Of a DNA stretch of 64,000 nucleotides, positions 34,038 to 42,453 are shown in pieces. The stretch is taken from positions 1 to 64,000 of the forward strand of contig NZ_CP127247.1 in assembly GCF_030285785.1 (NCBI RefSeq), given 5' to 3'. How positions within the stretch are numbered: the first letter of the stretch is position 1; each line of letters begins with the position of its first letter. Position numbers and translations under genes: made by a program. This DNA is from Parasedimentitalea psychrophila (GTDB taxonomy: Bacteria > Pseudomonadota > Alphaproteobacteria > Rhodobacterales > Rhodobacteraceae). The notes under the pieces are model-generated. The model worked only from the letters and a program-made list of their open reading frames with translations. It was not told the DNA's origin and did not search any database.

Positions 34038-34805
34038 ATGAAACATTTTGAATCCTATATAATTTGCACAAGCCCTCGCTGCGGAAGTACCCTTTTGTGC
34101 AAGCTGCTGAGCAACACAGGGGTGGCGGGTGTTCCGGAGTCACATTTTCACGAACCGTCTCTTGCCGCCTGGCTTGGCTATTACCGGCTGACGCCCGACG
34201 CACACTGCACGCAGCAAGAGACCCTGAAGGCCATATTCACCGCTGCATATGAGCATGGGAAAGGCGGAACTGACGTATTCGGATTGCGTTTGCAGCGGCA
34301 CAGTTTTGAGTTTTTCATGCATCAGCTAAGCATTTTGCATCCTGAGATAGCAGGTGGAAAATCACGGCTTAAATCTGTTTTCGGAAACCCCCTGTTCATC
34401 CACCTCACGCGTGGAAACAAGCTTGAACAGGCGATATCCTACGTTAAGGCAACGCAAACCGGGCTGTGGCACGCAGCGCCGGACGGAACGGAACTGGAGC
34501 GTCTCTCGGCACCAAGAGAACCTGCCTATGACGCTCAGGCAATAGCCAAGCAGCGCGCGAAATTCACCACCATGGATGACCAGTGGAAATCATGGTTTGC
34601 CACTGAGGAAATAGCGCCTCTGAGTATCAGTTACGATGAGCTATCCTCGGCTCCTCTGGCGACACGCGCGCGAATCCTTGAACGTCTTGGCCTGGACTTT
34701 GAACCGGATGGCAAAGACGAGCTACCGGTGGCCAAGCTGGCAGATGCAACCAATCAAGCGTGGTTTGACCGGTTCACATCAGAACTATCAAAAATTACGA
34801 CCTGA
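34038..34805 (+). CDS. Stf0-type sulfotransferase
   Basis: 255 residues. YIICTSPRCGSTLLCKLLSNTGVAGVPESHFH is the PAPS-binding loop and following region of Stf0 sulfotransferases (the trehalose 2-sulfotransferase family), and FIHLTRGNKLEQAISYVKATQTGLWH matches the second motif. The acceptor is unknown. The AT-richer codon use stands out from neighbours, which hints at acquisition by transfer. Start at 34038 behind AAAGGA; it is isolated, convergent with tatC across a bidirectional terminator. Confidence 0.87.
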   Translation: MKHFESYIICTSPRCGSTLLCKLLSNTGVAGVPESHFHEPSLAAWLGYYRLTPDAHCTQQETLKAIFTAAYEHGKGGTDVFGLRLQRHSFEFFMHQLSILHPEIAGGKSRLKSVFGNPLFIHLTRGNKLEQAISYVKATQTGLWHAAPDGTELERLSAPREPAYDAQAIAKQRAKFTTMDDQWKSWFATEEIAPLSISYDELSSAPLATRARILERLGLDFEPDGKDELPVAKLADATNQAWFDRFTSELSKITT

Positions 34806-34841
34806 GCACCAAACTCGGCTTTGTCCGGCATAGCTGCCAAC

Positions 34842-34873
34842 AAAAAAGGCGCGCCATCGCTGGCGCGCCTTTT
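34842..34873. terminator. bidirectional terminator between the Stf0 gene and tatC
   Basis: AAAAAA - GGCGCGCCA - TCGC - TGGCGCGCC - TTTT: a 9-bp perfect stem with A-run and T-run on opposite sides, serving both convergent transcripts. Confidence 0.93.
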
Positions 34874-34893
34874 GATTTCAATAAGCCCCGGAC

Positions 34894-35787
34894 TTATTTG
34901 TCCTTGCTGTCATCGGCCTCTTCGTCGTCGTCGAAGTCGGCCATCAGTGGATCATCTTCGTCGTCGTCATAGTAGCCTTCGGCCCGCAGCTTGGCTTCGC
35001 GTTTTACCTCGACCCGAGCCACCAGCATGATCGAAATCTCGTAGAGACCATAGACCACCACAAACAGGATGACCTGGGTGATCACATCCGGCGGTGTCAC
35101 CAGCGCGGCCAGCAACAGAATCGCCACCACGGCGTATTTACGCACCGATCTCAGCCCCTCGGCGCTGACCAGTCCAACCTTGCCCATCAGAGTCAGCAGC
35201 ACCGGCAGTTGGAAACACATGCCAAAGGCCACGATGAACTTGATGGTCAGGTTCAGGTATTCCTGCGCCGAACCCTGGAACACCACGCTTAGCGGTGCCG
35301 CAGAGCCATCGGTGATGGCCTCCCCCTCGCTGCCGAACTGCTGAAAGCCAAGGAAGAATTCATAGGCCAGCGGTGTGACAACGTAAAAGGCAAAGCTGGC
35401 GCCCAGCCCGAACATGAAGGGCGAGGCCAGCAGGAACGGCAGAAACGCGCCTTTTTCGTTCTTATACAAGCCCGGCGCCACAAACCGCCAAACCTGCGTC
35501 GCCAGATAGGGGAACGACAGGATCAACCCGCCCAGCAGCGACACTTTGATCGCCACAAAGAAGCCTTCCTGCGGCGAGATAAAGATCAGGTCACAGTCTT
35601 GCCCCCGATCCGCCAGCACCTGACACAGAGGATTGGTCAGGAAGTTGAAAATCGGCGTTGCCACGGTAAAGCAGATGATCATACCGATCAAAAACGCCAC
35701 CACCATGTGGATCAGCCGGTTGCGCAATTCGGCCAGATGCTCGATCAGCGGCGCTGTGCTGTCTTCGATCTCGTCAGTCTGGCTCAT
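34894..35787 (-). CDS. tatC: Sec-independent protein translocase TatC
   Basis: 297 residues with six membrane segments and the conserved N-terminal region [20 protein letters not shown], which recognises twin-arginine signals. Longer than E. coli TatC because of an acidic cytoplasmic tail (about residues 268-297, rich in Asp/Glu). Last gene of tatA-tatB-tatC; overlaps tatB by 4 bases. Confidence 0.97.
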   Translation of the reverse strand: MSQTDEIEDSTAPLIEHLAELRNRLIHMVVAFLIGMIICFTVATPIFNFLTNPLCQVLADRGQDCDLIFISPQEGFFVAIKVSLLGGLILSFPYLATQVWRFVAPGLYKNEKGAFLPFLLASPFMFGLGASFAFYVVTPLAYEFFLGFQQFGSEGEAITDGSAAPLSVVFQGSAQEYLNLTIKFIVAFGMCFQLPVLLTLMGKVGLVSAEGLRSVRKYAVVAILLLAALVTPPDVITQVILFVVVYGLYEISIMLVARVEVKREAKLRAEGYYDDDEDDPLMADFDDDEEADDSKDK

Positions 35788-36290
35788 GGTTTACTCTCAT
35801 CATCCGGTGTCGGGGCCGCATCATCCAGTGTCACCGCCGCTTCGATTTCATCCGCTTTGGCCAGCGCTTCAGCGGCTTCACGGGCCTTGCGCTCGGCGGC
35901 GGCGCGCGCGGTGGCGGCGCGGATTTTCTTACTGTCCTCAGCCCGTTGAGCGAACATCTTGCCGGTTTCGCTTTCGGGGTCGATTTTGCCTCCACCGGGG
36001 CCTTTGCCGGTAAAGTCCATGCTCTTGGCCATGTCTTGCGCCGCATCCCGCACCCCGTCCATCGCCGAACCAACAGGATTGGTCGCCGCCTTCAGGCCTT
36101 TGGAGATATCCTTGATGCCGGACTGATCGGCGGCATCATTCATGGCGCTGCTGAATTCGCGCGCCATGCCCTTGGCCTTGCCGACGGCACGTCCGACGGT
36201 GCGGAACATCACTGGCAGGTCCTTGGGACCCACCACGATCAATGCCACAACGCCAACCACCAGCATTTCGGTCCAACCCAGATCAAACAT
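35784..36290 (-). CDS. tatB: Sec-independent protein translocase TatB
   Basis: 168 residues: an N-terminal membrane helix ([30 protein letters not shown]), a hinge with the VGPKDLP motif, then a long amphipathic charged region. It forms the receptor complex with TatC. It begins 6 bases after the tatA stop. Confidence 0.96.
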   Translation of the reverse strand: MFDLGWTEMLVVGVVALIVVGPKDLPVMFRTVGRAVGKAKGMAREFSSAMNDAADQSGIKDISKGLKAATNPVGSAMDGVRDAAQDMAKSMDFTGKGPGGGKIDPESETGKMFAQRAEDSKKIRAATARAAAERKAREAAEALAKADEIEAAVTLDDAAPTPDDESKP

Positions 36291-36296
36291 AGCGGG

Positions 36297-36521
36297 TTAA
36301 ACCTTGTTGGAGTCGGTTTCCGGGGTCACGTCTTTGGCGGCTTCGACGGTTTCGGAGACCTCGTCTTCCAACTCCTTGGTGCCTTCGCTGATGCCCTTCT
36401 TGAACGAGGTGATGCCTTTGCCGACTTCGCCCATCAACGAGCTGATTTTACCGCGTCCAAACAGCACCAGAACCACAACGGCGATCAGCAGCAGGCCTGG
36501 AAGGCCAATATTGTTCAACAT
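36297..36521 (-). CDS. tatA: Sec-independent protein translocase TatA
   Basis: 74 residues: a short membrane helix ([21 protein letters not shown]) with the FGRGKI hinge and an amphipathic helix, then an acidic tail. It multimerises to form the export pore. GGAGACATTCTC before the ATG at 36521 decides the start; the longer frame to 36557 is not supported. Confidence 0.95.
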   Translation of the reverse strand: MLNNIGLPGLLLIAVVVLVLFGRGKISSLMGEVGKGITSFKKGISEGTKELEDEVSETVEAAKDVTPETDSNKV

Positions 36522-36673
36522 GAGAATGTCTCCTTTGAGTTCGGCGCCCATCCGCACCGTCTATTCGTTTCCCTAGCGGTTCTACGCCCGACGCAGTTTG
36601 ATCGAAAGCAACAACCCCGGACAGACAGGCTGTTCCTAGGTGTTTTTGCACTTTTTCACCGGGCGACAAACCT

Positions 36674-36697
36674 CAACTGACAGGTTTATGTCAGTTG
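36674..36697 (+). promoter_or_regulatory. palindromic operator upstream of the monooxygenase gene
   Basis: CAACTGACA - GGTTTA - TGTCAGTTG, perfect 9-bp arms, 44 bases before the start codon of the ABM-type gene and upstream of its WYL regulator. A likely binding site of that YafY-like regulator. Another TGACAGG lies just before the regulator gene (about 37053). Confidence 0.6.
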
Positions 36698-36741
36698 CCC
36701 CCTGCTAGGTCCAGAGCGTCAATACAAATAGGAGATGACAA

Positions 36742-37050
36742 ATGAAATATGCAGTTGCTGAAATCGTGACCTTTGCCCTGGCTGACACCGTCGAACCCGC
36801 CGATTTTGTTGAAATCAGCAAAGGAACCGAATCCTTTGTGCGCTCCCTGCCCGGCTTTGTGCACCGCCAGTTGAGCCAGGGGGAGGATGGCAAATGGACA
36901 GATTATGTCATCTGGGACAGCATGGAGGCGGCCAGATCCGCAGCCGAGGCATTCATGAAAGCCGAGTGCGCCGCTGCCCTGATGACAGCCATCGCACCTG
37001 ACACCGTCAATATGCGCCATGAAAATATTCTGTGGAAGATGGCGGCTTGA
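36742..37050 (+). CDS. antibiotic biosynthesis monooxygenase (ABM)-like dimeric alpha-beta barrel protein
   Basis: 102 residues with the ferredoxin-like pattern of ABM-superfamily proteins: EIVTFALADTVEPADFVEISKGTESFVRSLPGFVHRQL then YVIWDSMEAARSAAEAFM. Substrate unknown; many act on quinones or heme. TAGGAGATG precedes the ATG. Followed 33 bases later by a WYL-domain regulator, with a palindrome upstream. Confidence 0.75.
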   Translation: MKYAVAEIVTFALADTVEPADFVEISKGTESFVRSLPGFVHRQLSQGEDGKWTDYVIWDSMEAARSAAEAFMKAECAAALMTAIAPDTVNMRHENILWKMAA

Positions 37051-37083
37051 CGTGACAGGTCGGCGCGGGACAAGGGTATACCC

Positions 37084-37752
37084 ATGCGCCGCACCGACCG
37101 CCTCTTTGATATCATCCAGATCCTGCGCGATGGCAAATTGCACCGCGCCCAGGACATCGCGGACCGGCTCGAAGTGTCGGTCCGCACCATCTACCGCGAT
37201 ATGGACACATTGGCCGCCAGTGGCGTGCCGGTCGAGGGCGAACGCGGTGTTGGCTATATGGTGCGCGAGGCCATCACCCTGCCGCCTCTCACCCTGACCA
37301 GCGAAGAACTGGAAGCCCTGAACCTAGGCATGGCCATCGTCGCCGAGGCCGCCGATGATGATCTGAAAAAGGCGGCTTTGTCGCTGGCGGACAAAATTGA
37401 TGCGGTGCTGCCCACCAGCACCGTGGCCGAGGCCGAGGCCTGGAAATTCGCGGTCTACCCCTTTGCCGATGCCACTCGCGGTTTCACCCACATGCCCACC
37501 CTGCGCGCCGCCATCAAGTCTCGCCAGAAGCTGCATCTCGACTACCGCCGGATCGACGGCGTGCTGACCGCCCGCACCATCCGGCCTTTGAACATGGAAT
37601 ACTGGGGCCGGGTCTGGACCCTCACCGCCTGGTGCGAAACCCGCGATGATTTCCGGGTGTTCCGCGTCGATCTGATCGAGGCGGCCACCGCGCTGCCCGA
37701 GCTGTTTGTAGATGAGCCGGGCAAACGTCTGGCTGATTACAGCCTCGAATAG
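37084..37752 (+). CDS. YafY-type HTH/WYL-domain transcriptional regulator
   Basis: 222 residues. The N-terminal winged helix (RTDRLFDIIQILRDGKLHRAQDIADRLEVSVRTIYRDMDTLAASG) is the HTH_11/DeoR-like domain of YafY regulators, and the C-terminal part (KLHLDYRRIDGVLTARTIRPLNMEYWGRVWTLTAWCETR) is a WYL effector-binding domain. It probably senses a small ligand and controls the upstream ABM gene through the palindrome at 36674. Confidence 0.92.
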   Translation: MRRTDRLFDIIQILRDGKLHRAQDIADRLEVSVRTIYRDMDTLAASGVPVEGERGVGYMVREAITLPPLTLTSEELEALNLGMAIVAEAADDDLKKAALSLADKIDAVLPTSTVAEAEAWKFAVYPFADATRGFTHMPTLRAAIKSRQKLHLDYRRIDGVLTARTIRPLNMEYWGRVWTLTAWCETRDDFRVFRVDLIEAATALPELFVDEPGKRLADYSLE

Positions 37753-37819
37753 CCCCCAATATGCAAGATGGAATGATCTCTGGCCTCAGCCTGCTATGGC
37801 AGAGCCGCAGCCGGGCCCA

Positions 37820-38896
37820 TCAGCGTGGAAATACAAAACACCGGTTGCGTTTCACCGTCAGCCACATCACCCGCCCGGCCTCGGGAAGGAATACATTCGG
37901 CACTGTTGCCTTCAACACCGAGCCATCGTGATCCATCTGAAATTCCACCAGGCTTTCATGGCCCAGGAACCGCGCCCGCTGGACCGTGCCGCGGGCGGCC
38001 ACCCCGTCGCTGGGGGTCGGCAACGGGCCGGATCCGGCGCGGTCAAAATCTATCTTCAGGTGCTGGGGCCGGAATACAATGTCCACATCAGTGCCATCCG
38101 GCAGGCCGGGCGCCAGAAAATCACCAAACGGAGTTTCCGCCAAAGCCCCCTGAACATGTGCTTGCAACACGTTGGTATCGCTGAAAAATGCCACCGCTGC
38201 GTGATCCACAGGCCGGGTATATACATTATAGGGCGCGCCCTGCTGCACGATTCTACCACCGCGCATCAGCGCAATCTCGTCCGCCATGCGCATGGCCTCT
38301 TCCGGCTCATGGGTGACCAGCAGAACCGCCGTGTCTTCCTCTTTCAGCAGGCTCAGCGTCTCATCTCGGATACCGTCGCGCAGCCGGTTGTCCAACCCCG
38401 AGAACGGCTCGTCCATCAGCATGATCCGTGGCTTTGGCGCCAGCGACCGCGCCAGCGCCACCCGTTGTTGTTCGCCGCCCGACAGCTGATGCGGAAACCC
38501 GTCGATAAACCGCAACAGATCCACCCGCGCCAGCAGTTCCTCGACACGAGCCCGCTTGGCGTCTTTGTTCCCCTTCAGGCCAAAGCCAACATTGTCGCCG
38601 ACGCTCAGATGCGGGAACAATGCAAAATCCTGAAACATCAATCCAATTTCACGGTGCTCGGGCGGCACCCGGAACCGGGTGTCACAGATCAGCGTGCCAT
38701 CAACATAAATCTCGCCTCTGTCCTGCATATCAACCCCGGCGATAATCCGCAGGATTGTAGACTTGCCGCAGCCCGAAGGGCCCAGCAGGCAGGTCACCTG
38801 GCCGGCCTGGATGCTTAGAGACACATCATCCACCACCGCCCGGCCACCAAAATGGCGCACCAGGTTGCGAATTTCCAGACGTGGGGTGGTCTGCAT
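37820..38896 (-). CDS. ABC transporter ATP-binding protein, FbpC-like (iron/2-aminoethylphosphonate type)
   Basis: 358 residues. Walker A LLGPSGCGKSTILRI, signature LSGGEQQRVALARSLA, Walker B IMLMDEPFSGLD, then a TOBE-type C-terminal domain (DVDIVFRPQHLKIDFD). This is the CUT1/FbpC architecture of ATPases for iron(III), putrescine or sugar importers. No permease or binding protein gene is adjacent, so it is an orphan or shared subunit. GAGG 8 bases before the ATG at 38896 favours this start over 38923. Confidence 0.88.
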   Translation of the reverse strand: MQTTPRLEIRNLVRHFGGRAVVDDVSLSIQAGQVTCLLGPSGCGKSTILRIIAGVDMQDRGEIYVDGTLICDTRFRVPPEHREIGLMFQDFALFPHLSVGDNVGFGLKGNKDAKRARVEELLARVDLLRFIDGFPHQLSGGEQQRVALARSLAPKPRIMLMDEPFSGLDNRLRDGIRDETLSLLKEEDTAVLLVTHEPEEAMRMADEIALMRGGRIVQQGAPYNVYTRPVDHAAVAFFSDTNVLQAHVQGALAETPFGDFLAPGLPDGTDVDIVFRPQHLKIDFDRAGSGPLPTPSDGVAARGTVQRARFLGHESLVEFQMDHDGSVLKATVPNVFLPEAGRVMWLTVKRNRCFVFPR

Positions 38897-39230
38897 CAGG
38901 CGGACCTCAGGAGCGGTATTCATGATCGGGGTTCAGCCTCACTGACGCTTGCCGAGGAAAACCATCGGAGTTCCCGGCGCAGATAGCAACCCCACCCCGG
39001 TGACGCAAGTATTCAGCCGCAAGATGCGGCGGCTGCCTCCCCGCCACCACAAAGCGGTTTTCGCCGCCAGATCCGGCACCGATCACCAGATCCTGATGCG
39101 CTGACGCCACGGCTGGCACAAATGCCCCGCAGATCCCCCCGTTTCATCTGGCCATAAATATCCCGGGGGAGGAGCCCTCTGGGCTTCGGGGGCAGCGCCC
39201 CCTACCAGACCAGCATCTCAGGTCCGCAGC
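38897..39230. other. gene-poor stretch upstream of the ABC ATPase
   Basis: No gene is supported. Open frames on either strand lack recognisable motifs. It contains copy 3 of the CATCTGGC repeat family at 39132-39203 and presumably the ABC gene promoter; I see no clear -35/-10 pair. Confidence 0.5.
39132..39203. repeat. intergenic repeat family, copy 3
   Basis: Header CCCCGTTTCATCTGGC then ATAAATATCCCGGGGG, followed by GGGGGCAGCGCCCCC as in copy 1. It lies just downstream (minus strand) of the DNA-alkylation repair gene and may end its transcript. Confidence 0.65.
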
Positions 39231-40349
39231 CTAGGCCAGCACCTCAAACCGGACCTCATCGCGCACCCGGCCGTTGACCATCACCTCCAAGTGGTGCGCG
39301 CCCGGCACCAGAGTAAAAGTGCTGGCATTGCCTTTCAGAGGATGGCGTTTGCTCAGCGTCAGCCCCTTTGCCCCCAGTCTTGCTTGCTTCAACTTGAACA
39401 CCTTGACCGAGACCCTGCCGCTGGGGCGCAGAAAATGCAGCCGATAATCCACCAAAACCGGCAGTTCCTGTGCGGCCTTCAGATGGCAGGTAAACTCCAG
39501 CACCTCACCAATCCGCACTGTATCAGCCTGCAACTCCACCCGGACCTCCACCGCGACGTCCGGGTCATAGCCCAGCATCCTCATCGCCCGCGGATGCCCT
39601 GCCTTGATCAGGCCCCGCAGCGCATGGGCGGTGATCCAGTCCAGCTCGCGGCGTTCCTGCCTGTCCAAATGCCGCCAGATGTCCAACCGGTCGAGCACCA
39701 GCTCCGGGTCTTTTTTGGTGATGTCATTCAAATGATTGGCCACCGACCGGGTGACGAACCGGGTCGGATCACCGTGTAACACATCCAGCAACGGCAAGGG
39801 GTTCTGCAGCTGCAGCTCCACCGCCAACCCCCAGGGCAACCTCGGGCGCGTCCCCTCGCTGGCAAGCCGCCGCACGTGATAGCTGTCGTGCAAGGCCCAT
39901 TGCTGCATTCGCGCCAAGACCAGCTCCGGCCAGCGGTTCAGTAACGGTCGCACAGCAAATTCCATCGAAAATCGCTGCGTCAGCTCGGCCAGCACATCCA
40001 GCGCCAGCTCAGGATGCGCATCCAGCCCCCTGGTCACCACCAACTCACCCAAAGGGGCAAAGATGAAATCGCCAAAATCATCATCGGTCTTATCCGGGTC
40101 CAACGGCTCCGGCAGCGCCCGCAGCAGCAGCTCAGCCAGCTCTGGCAGTGCAGCGGGCAGCATCTCTCCCAACACTTCAGCAATCCAGAAAATCCGCTGC
40201 TTCAGCTCCAGCTCTGGCAGTCGCGCCATCACCCGCGCCTCAAAATCTGCGCTGTCAAACGCAGCATCGGAGAGGGCAAAAAGGCCCGCCAGATAGCGGA
40301 CTTTTTCACCATTGAACAACTGGTCTTTCAAAGAAAAGCCGGTGGCCAT
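39231..40349 (-). CDS. DNA alkylation repair protein (AlkC/AlkD-like HEAT-repeat)
   Basis: 372 residues. Helical HEAT-like repeats fill residues 1-260 (KVRYLAGLFALSDAAFDS, FAVRPLLNRWPELVLARMQQWALHDSYHVRRLASEGTRPRLPWG), the last being the active-site block of AlkC-type glycosylases. The C-terminal about 110 residues form a beta-rich Ig-like domain found in AlkC2-like proteins. It should excise 3-methyladenine-type lesions. It begins one base after the SDR stop on the same strand. Confidence 0.85.
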   Translation of the reverse strand: MATGFSLKDQLFNGEKVRYLAGLFALSDAAFDSADFEARVMARLPELELKQRIFWIAEVLGEMLPAALPELAELLLRALPEPLDPDKTDDDFGDFIFAPLGELVVTRGLDAHPELALDVLAELTQRFSMEFAVRPLLNRWPELVLARMQQWALHDSYHVRRLASEGTRPRLPWGLAVELQLQNPLPLLDVLHGDPTRFVTRSVANHLNDITKKDPELVLDRLDIWRHLDRQERRELDWITAHALRGLIKAGHPRAMRMLGYDPDVAVEVRVELQADTVRIGEVLEFTCHLKAAQELPVLVDYRLHFLRPSGRVSVKVFKLKQARLGAKGLTLSKRHPLKGNASTFTLVPGAHHLEVMVNGRVRDEVRFEVLA

Positions 40350-40350
40350 A

Positions 40351-41130
40351 TTACATCACCGTATTGGTGGCGCCGCCATCCAGCAGGATGTTTTGCCCGA
40401 CGATAAACCCGGCATGCGTTGAGCACAGAAAGGCGCAGGTGGCGCCAAACTCACTCCGGGTGCCATAGCGGCCCACCGGAATGGTGGCACTGCGCTGCGC
40501 CTTGGCCTCTTCCAGCGTAATGCCCTGCTGCTTAGACGCCCCTGTATCCAGCGCAATGGCCCGATCGGTGGCATGCAGACCCGGTTGCAGGTTGTTGATG
40601 GTCACCCCCTGCCCGGCCACCTGACGCGCGGTGCCCGCCACATAGCCGGTCAACCCGGCGCGGGCCGAATTCGACAGCCCCAGCACCGCAATCGGCGCCT
40701 TGACCGACACACTGGTGATGTTCACCACCCGGCCCCAGCCGCGATCCATCATCCCCGGCAGCAGCGCCTTCATCAGCGCAATCGGCGCCAGCATATTGGC
40801 GTCCAGCGCTGCAATGAAATCTTCACGGTCCCAGTCGGTCCACATCCCCGGAGGCGGGCCACCGGCGTTATTGACCAGAATATCGACCCCCTCAGCCGCC
40901 GAGAGAACCGCTGCCTGGCCCTCAGTGGTGGCGATATCCGCCGCCACCGTGACCACGTCTACGCCAAATTCATCCCGAATGGCCTGCGCTGACTCTTCCA
41001 GTGCCTGTGCCCCACGGGCGTTCATCACCAGATTGACCCCGGCTGCCGCCAAGGCTTCGACGCAGCCCAGCCCCAATCCCTTGCTGCTGGCACAAACCAG
41101 AGCGCGTTTGCCGGAAATTCCCAGATCCAT
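40351..41130 (-). CDS. SDR family oxidoreductase with atypical active site
   Basis: 259 residues. The cofactor motif CASSKGLGLGCVEALA replaces the usual TGxxxGIG with a serine-rich version, NNAG is present, and the catalytic serine is in VNITSVSV. Where Tyr-x3-Lys is expected there is GLSNSARAGL, so Lys is replaced by Arg and Tyr is absent. The start at 41130 follows GAGGGA. It precedes the AlkC-like gene by one base, so the two form an operon. Confidence 0.85.
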   Translation of the reverse strand: MDLGISGKRALVCASSKGLGLGCVEALAAAGVNLVMNARGAQALEESAQAIRDEFGVDVVTVAADIATTEGQAAVLSAAEGVDILVNNAGGPPPGMWTDWDREDFIAALDANMLAPIALMKALLPGMMDRGWGRVVNITSVSVKAPIAVLGLSNSARAGLTGYVAGTARQVAGQGVTINNLQPGLHATDRAIALDTGASKQQGITLEEAKAQRSATIPVGRYGTRSEFGATCAFLCSTHAGFIVGQNILLDGGATNTVM

Positions 41131-41321
41131 GGCTTTCTCCCTCAGATACACTTACATTTTGCGTCATACTTGCACCGAGCTCCAAGAATTGACCACCCCG
41201 GCTGCCTGCAAATCTGCGCTATCCGGTCCCGCTACAGCCACATTTCCATGCAACACAGGTGGACGCGCTCAAAATTCGCGCTCATACCATTATATGGTTC
41301 ACTCCAGCCCAAGGTTCCCAA

Positions 41322-42332
41322 GTGCTCATAGAATACGGCAATATCCAATCTGTCCTTGCCTACTCAGCCGCTGAGTTCAGCGTGCATGTCGGTGCCAATA
41401 TGGGCGATACGCTGAGCGTATTGGATGATCTGATGCTGGATGACACCTACCAACTGCAGCAGGGTGCCAACCCGCAACGTCTGGCCCTTTTGGCGCAGCC
41501 AAACGGAGAGCTGAAAATCGGTAAAGTGACTGAGTTGGGAACGCCCAGTGCGGCGCTGCATCTGGATTGCGTCCTGAGCCTGATGTCGCCGGATGGCAAT
41601 ATAACCGAGGCGCTGGTGCTGGTCGAGGTTGACGCTGATGGCATGATAACGGCAATTTTCATGTTACCCTTGGCGCCAATGCTGGCGCAGGTCGACTATG
41701 TGCTGGTGCGTGGCGAACGCGAAGGCGCCCGCAAGAAGCTGGCTCAGATTGCCAGCGTTTCATTCAGCCGCGGCACTCATATCACCATGGCGTCGGGCGC
41801 ACAGGTGCCCATCGAACAGCTCAACACTGGCGACCGGGTGCTGACCCGCGATGACGGTCCGCAGCTGGTGCGCTGGGTTGGCCAGTCCACCCATCGCGCC
41901 ACTGGCAATATGGCGCCGATCCTTATTCGGGCCGGTGCATTAAACAATGAAAACGACCTGCTGGTCAGCCCAGATCACCGGTTATTCGTCTACCAGCGCA
42001 GCGACGAGATCGGCGCCGGTGTCTCCGAACTTCTGGTCAAGGCGCGCCATTTGGTGAACGGCGACACAGTGGTGGTGCAAGATGGTGGTTATGTCGAATA
42101 TTTCCAGGTTCTGTTTGATCGTCACCACATCATCTACGCCGAGGGCATAGCCGCCGAATCCCTGTTGATTGATTCGGTCACCAAACCCGCGCTGCCCCCT
42201 GAGCTGCAGGAAAGGCTATCCTCACATCTGACACCGCATGGCCGCCGCGACGACCACGGGCTTGAGGTGCAAAAGGCGCTGCTGGATCGCCCCGACGCCA
42301 TCGCCGCCCTGAAACGCGCCTCGCTGCGATAG
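41322..42332 (+). CDS. Hint-domain protein
   Basis: About 336 residues. The N-terminal half (IQSVLAYSAAEFSVHVGANMGDTLSVLDDLML) is the domain that precedes Hint modules in many Rhodobacteraceae proteins. The Hint_2 domain follows: SFSRGTHITMASGAQVPIEQLNTGDRVLTRDDGPQLVRWVG, LVSPDHRLFV and DRHHIIYAEGIAAESLLID. The position of the autocatalytic Cys is Ser (VSFSRGT). No signal peptide. The start is uncertain: GTG at 41322 has AAGG 7 bases upstream; GTG at 41259 and ATG at 41400 are alternatives. Confidence 0.82.
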   Translation: MLIEYGNIQSVLAYSAAEFSVHVGANMGDTLSVLDDLMLDDTYQLQQGANPQRLALLAQPNGELKIGKVTELGTPSAALHLDCVLSLMSPDGNITEALVLVEVDADGMITAIFMLPLAPMLAQVDYVLVRGEREGARKKLAQIASVSFSRGTHITMASGAQVPIEQLNTGDRVLTRDDGPQLVRWVGQSTHRATGNMAPILIRAGALNNENDLLVSPDHRLFVYQRSDEIGAGVSELLVKARHLVNGDTVVVQDGGYVEYFQVLFDRHHIIYAEGIAAESLLIDSVTKPALPPELQERLSSHLTPHGRRDDHGLEVQKALLDRPDAIAALKRASLR

Positions 42333-42453
42333 CCCCCGAACGCCCCTGTTCCAACACCCGCAGACCCGGTGCAGGCCCGGCGCAGGCAAGACACAGGAAT
42401 GGCAGCCGCCGTTTTTCTTGCTTCTGCGCGGTTTCTTACCTATACGCGCGCTC

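Noticed and set aside
38907-39119. Minus-strand 70-codon frame upstream of the ABC ATPase, possibly a permease remnant
   Set aside because: No membrane segment or permease motif is visible.
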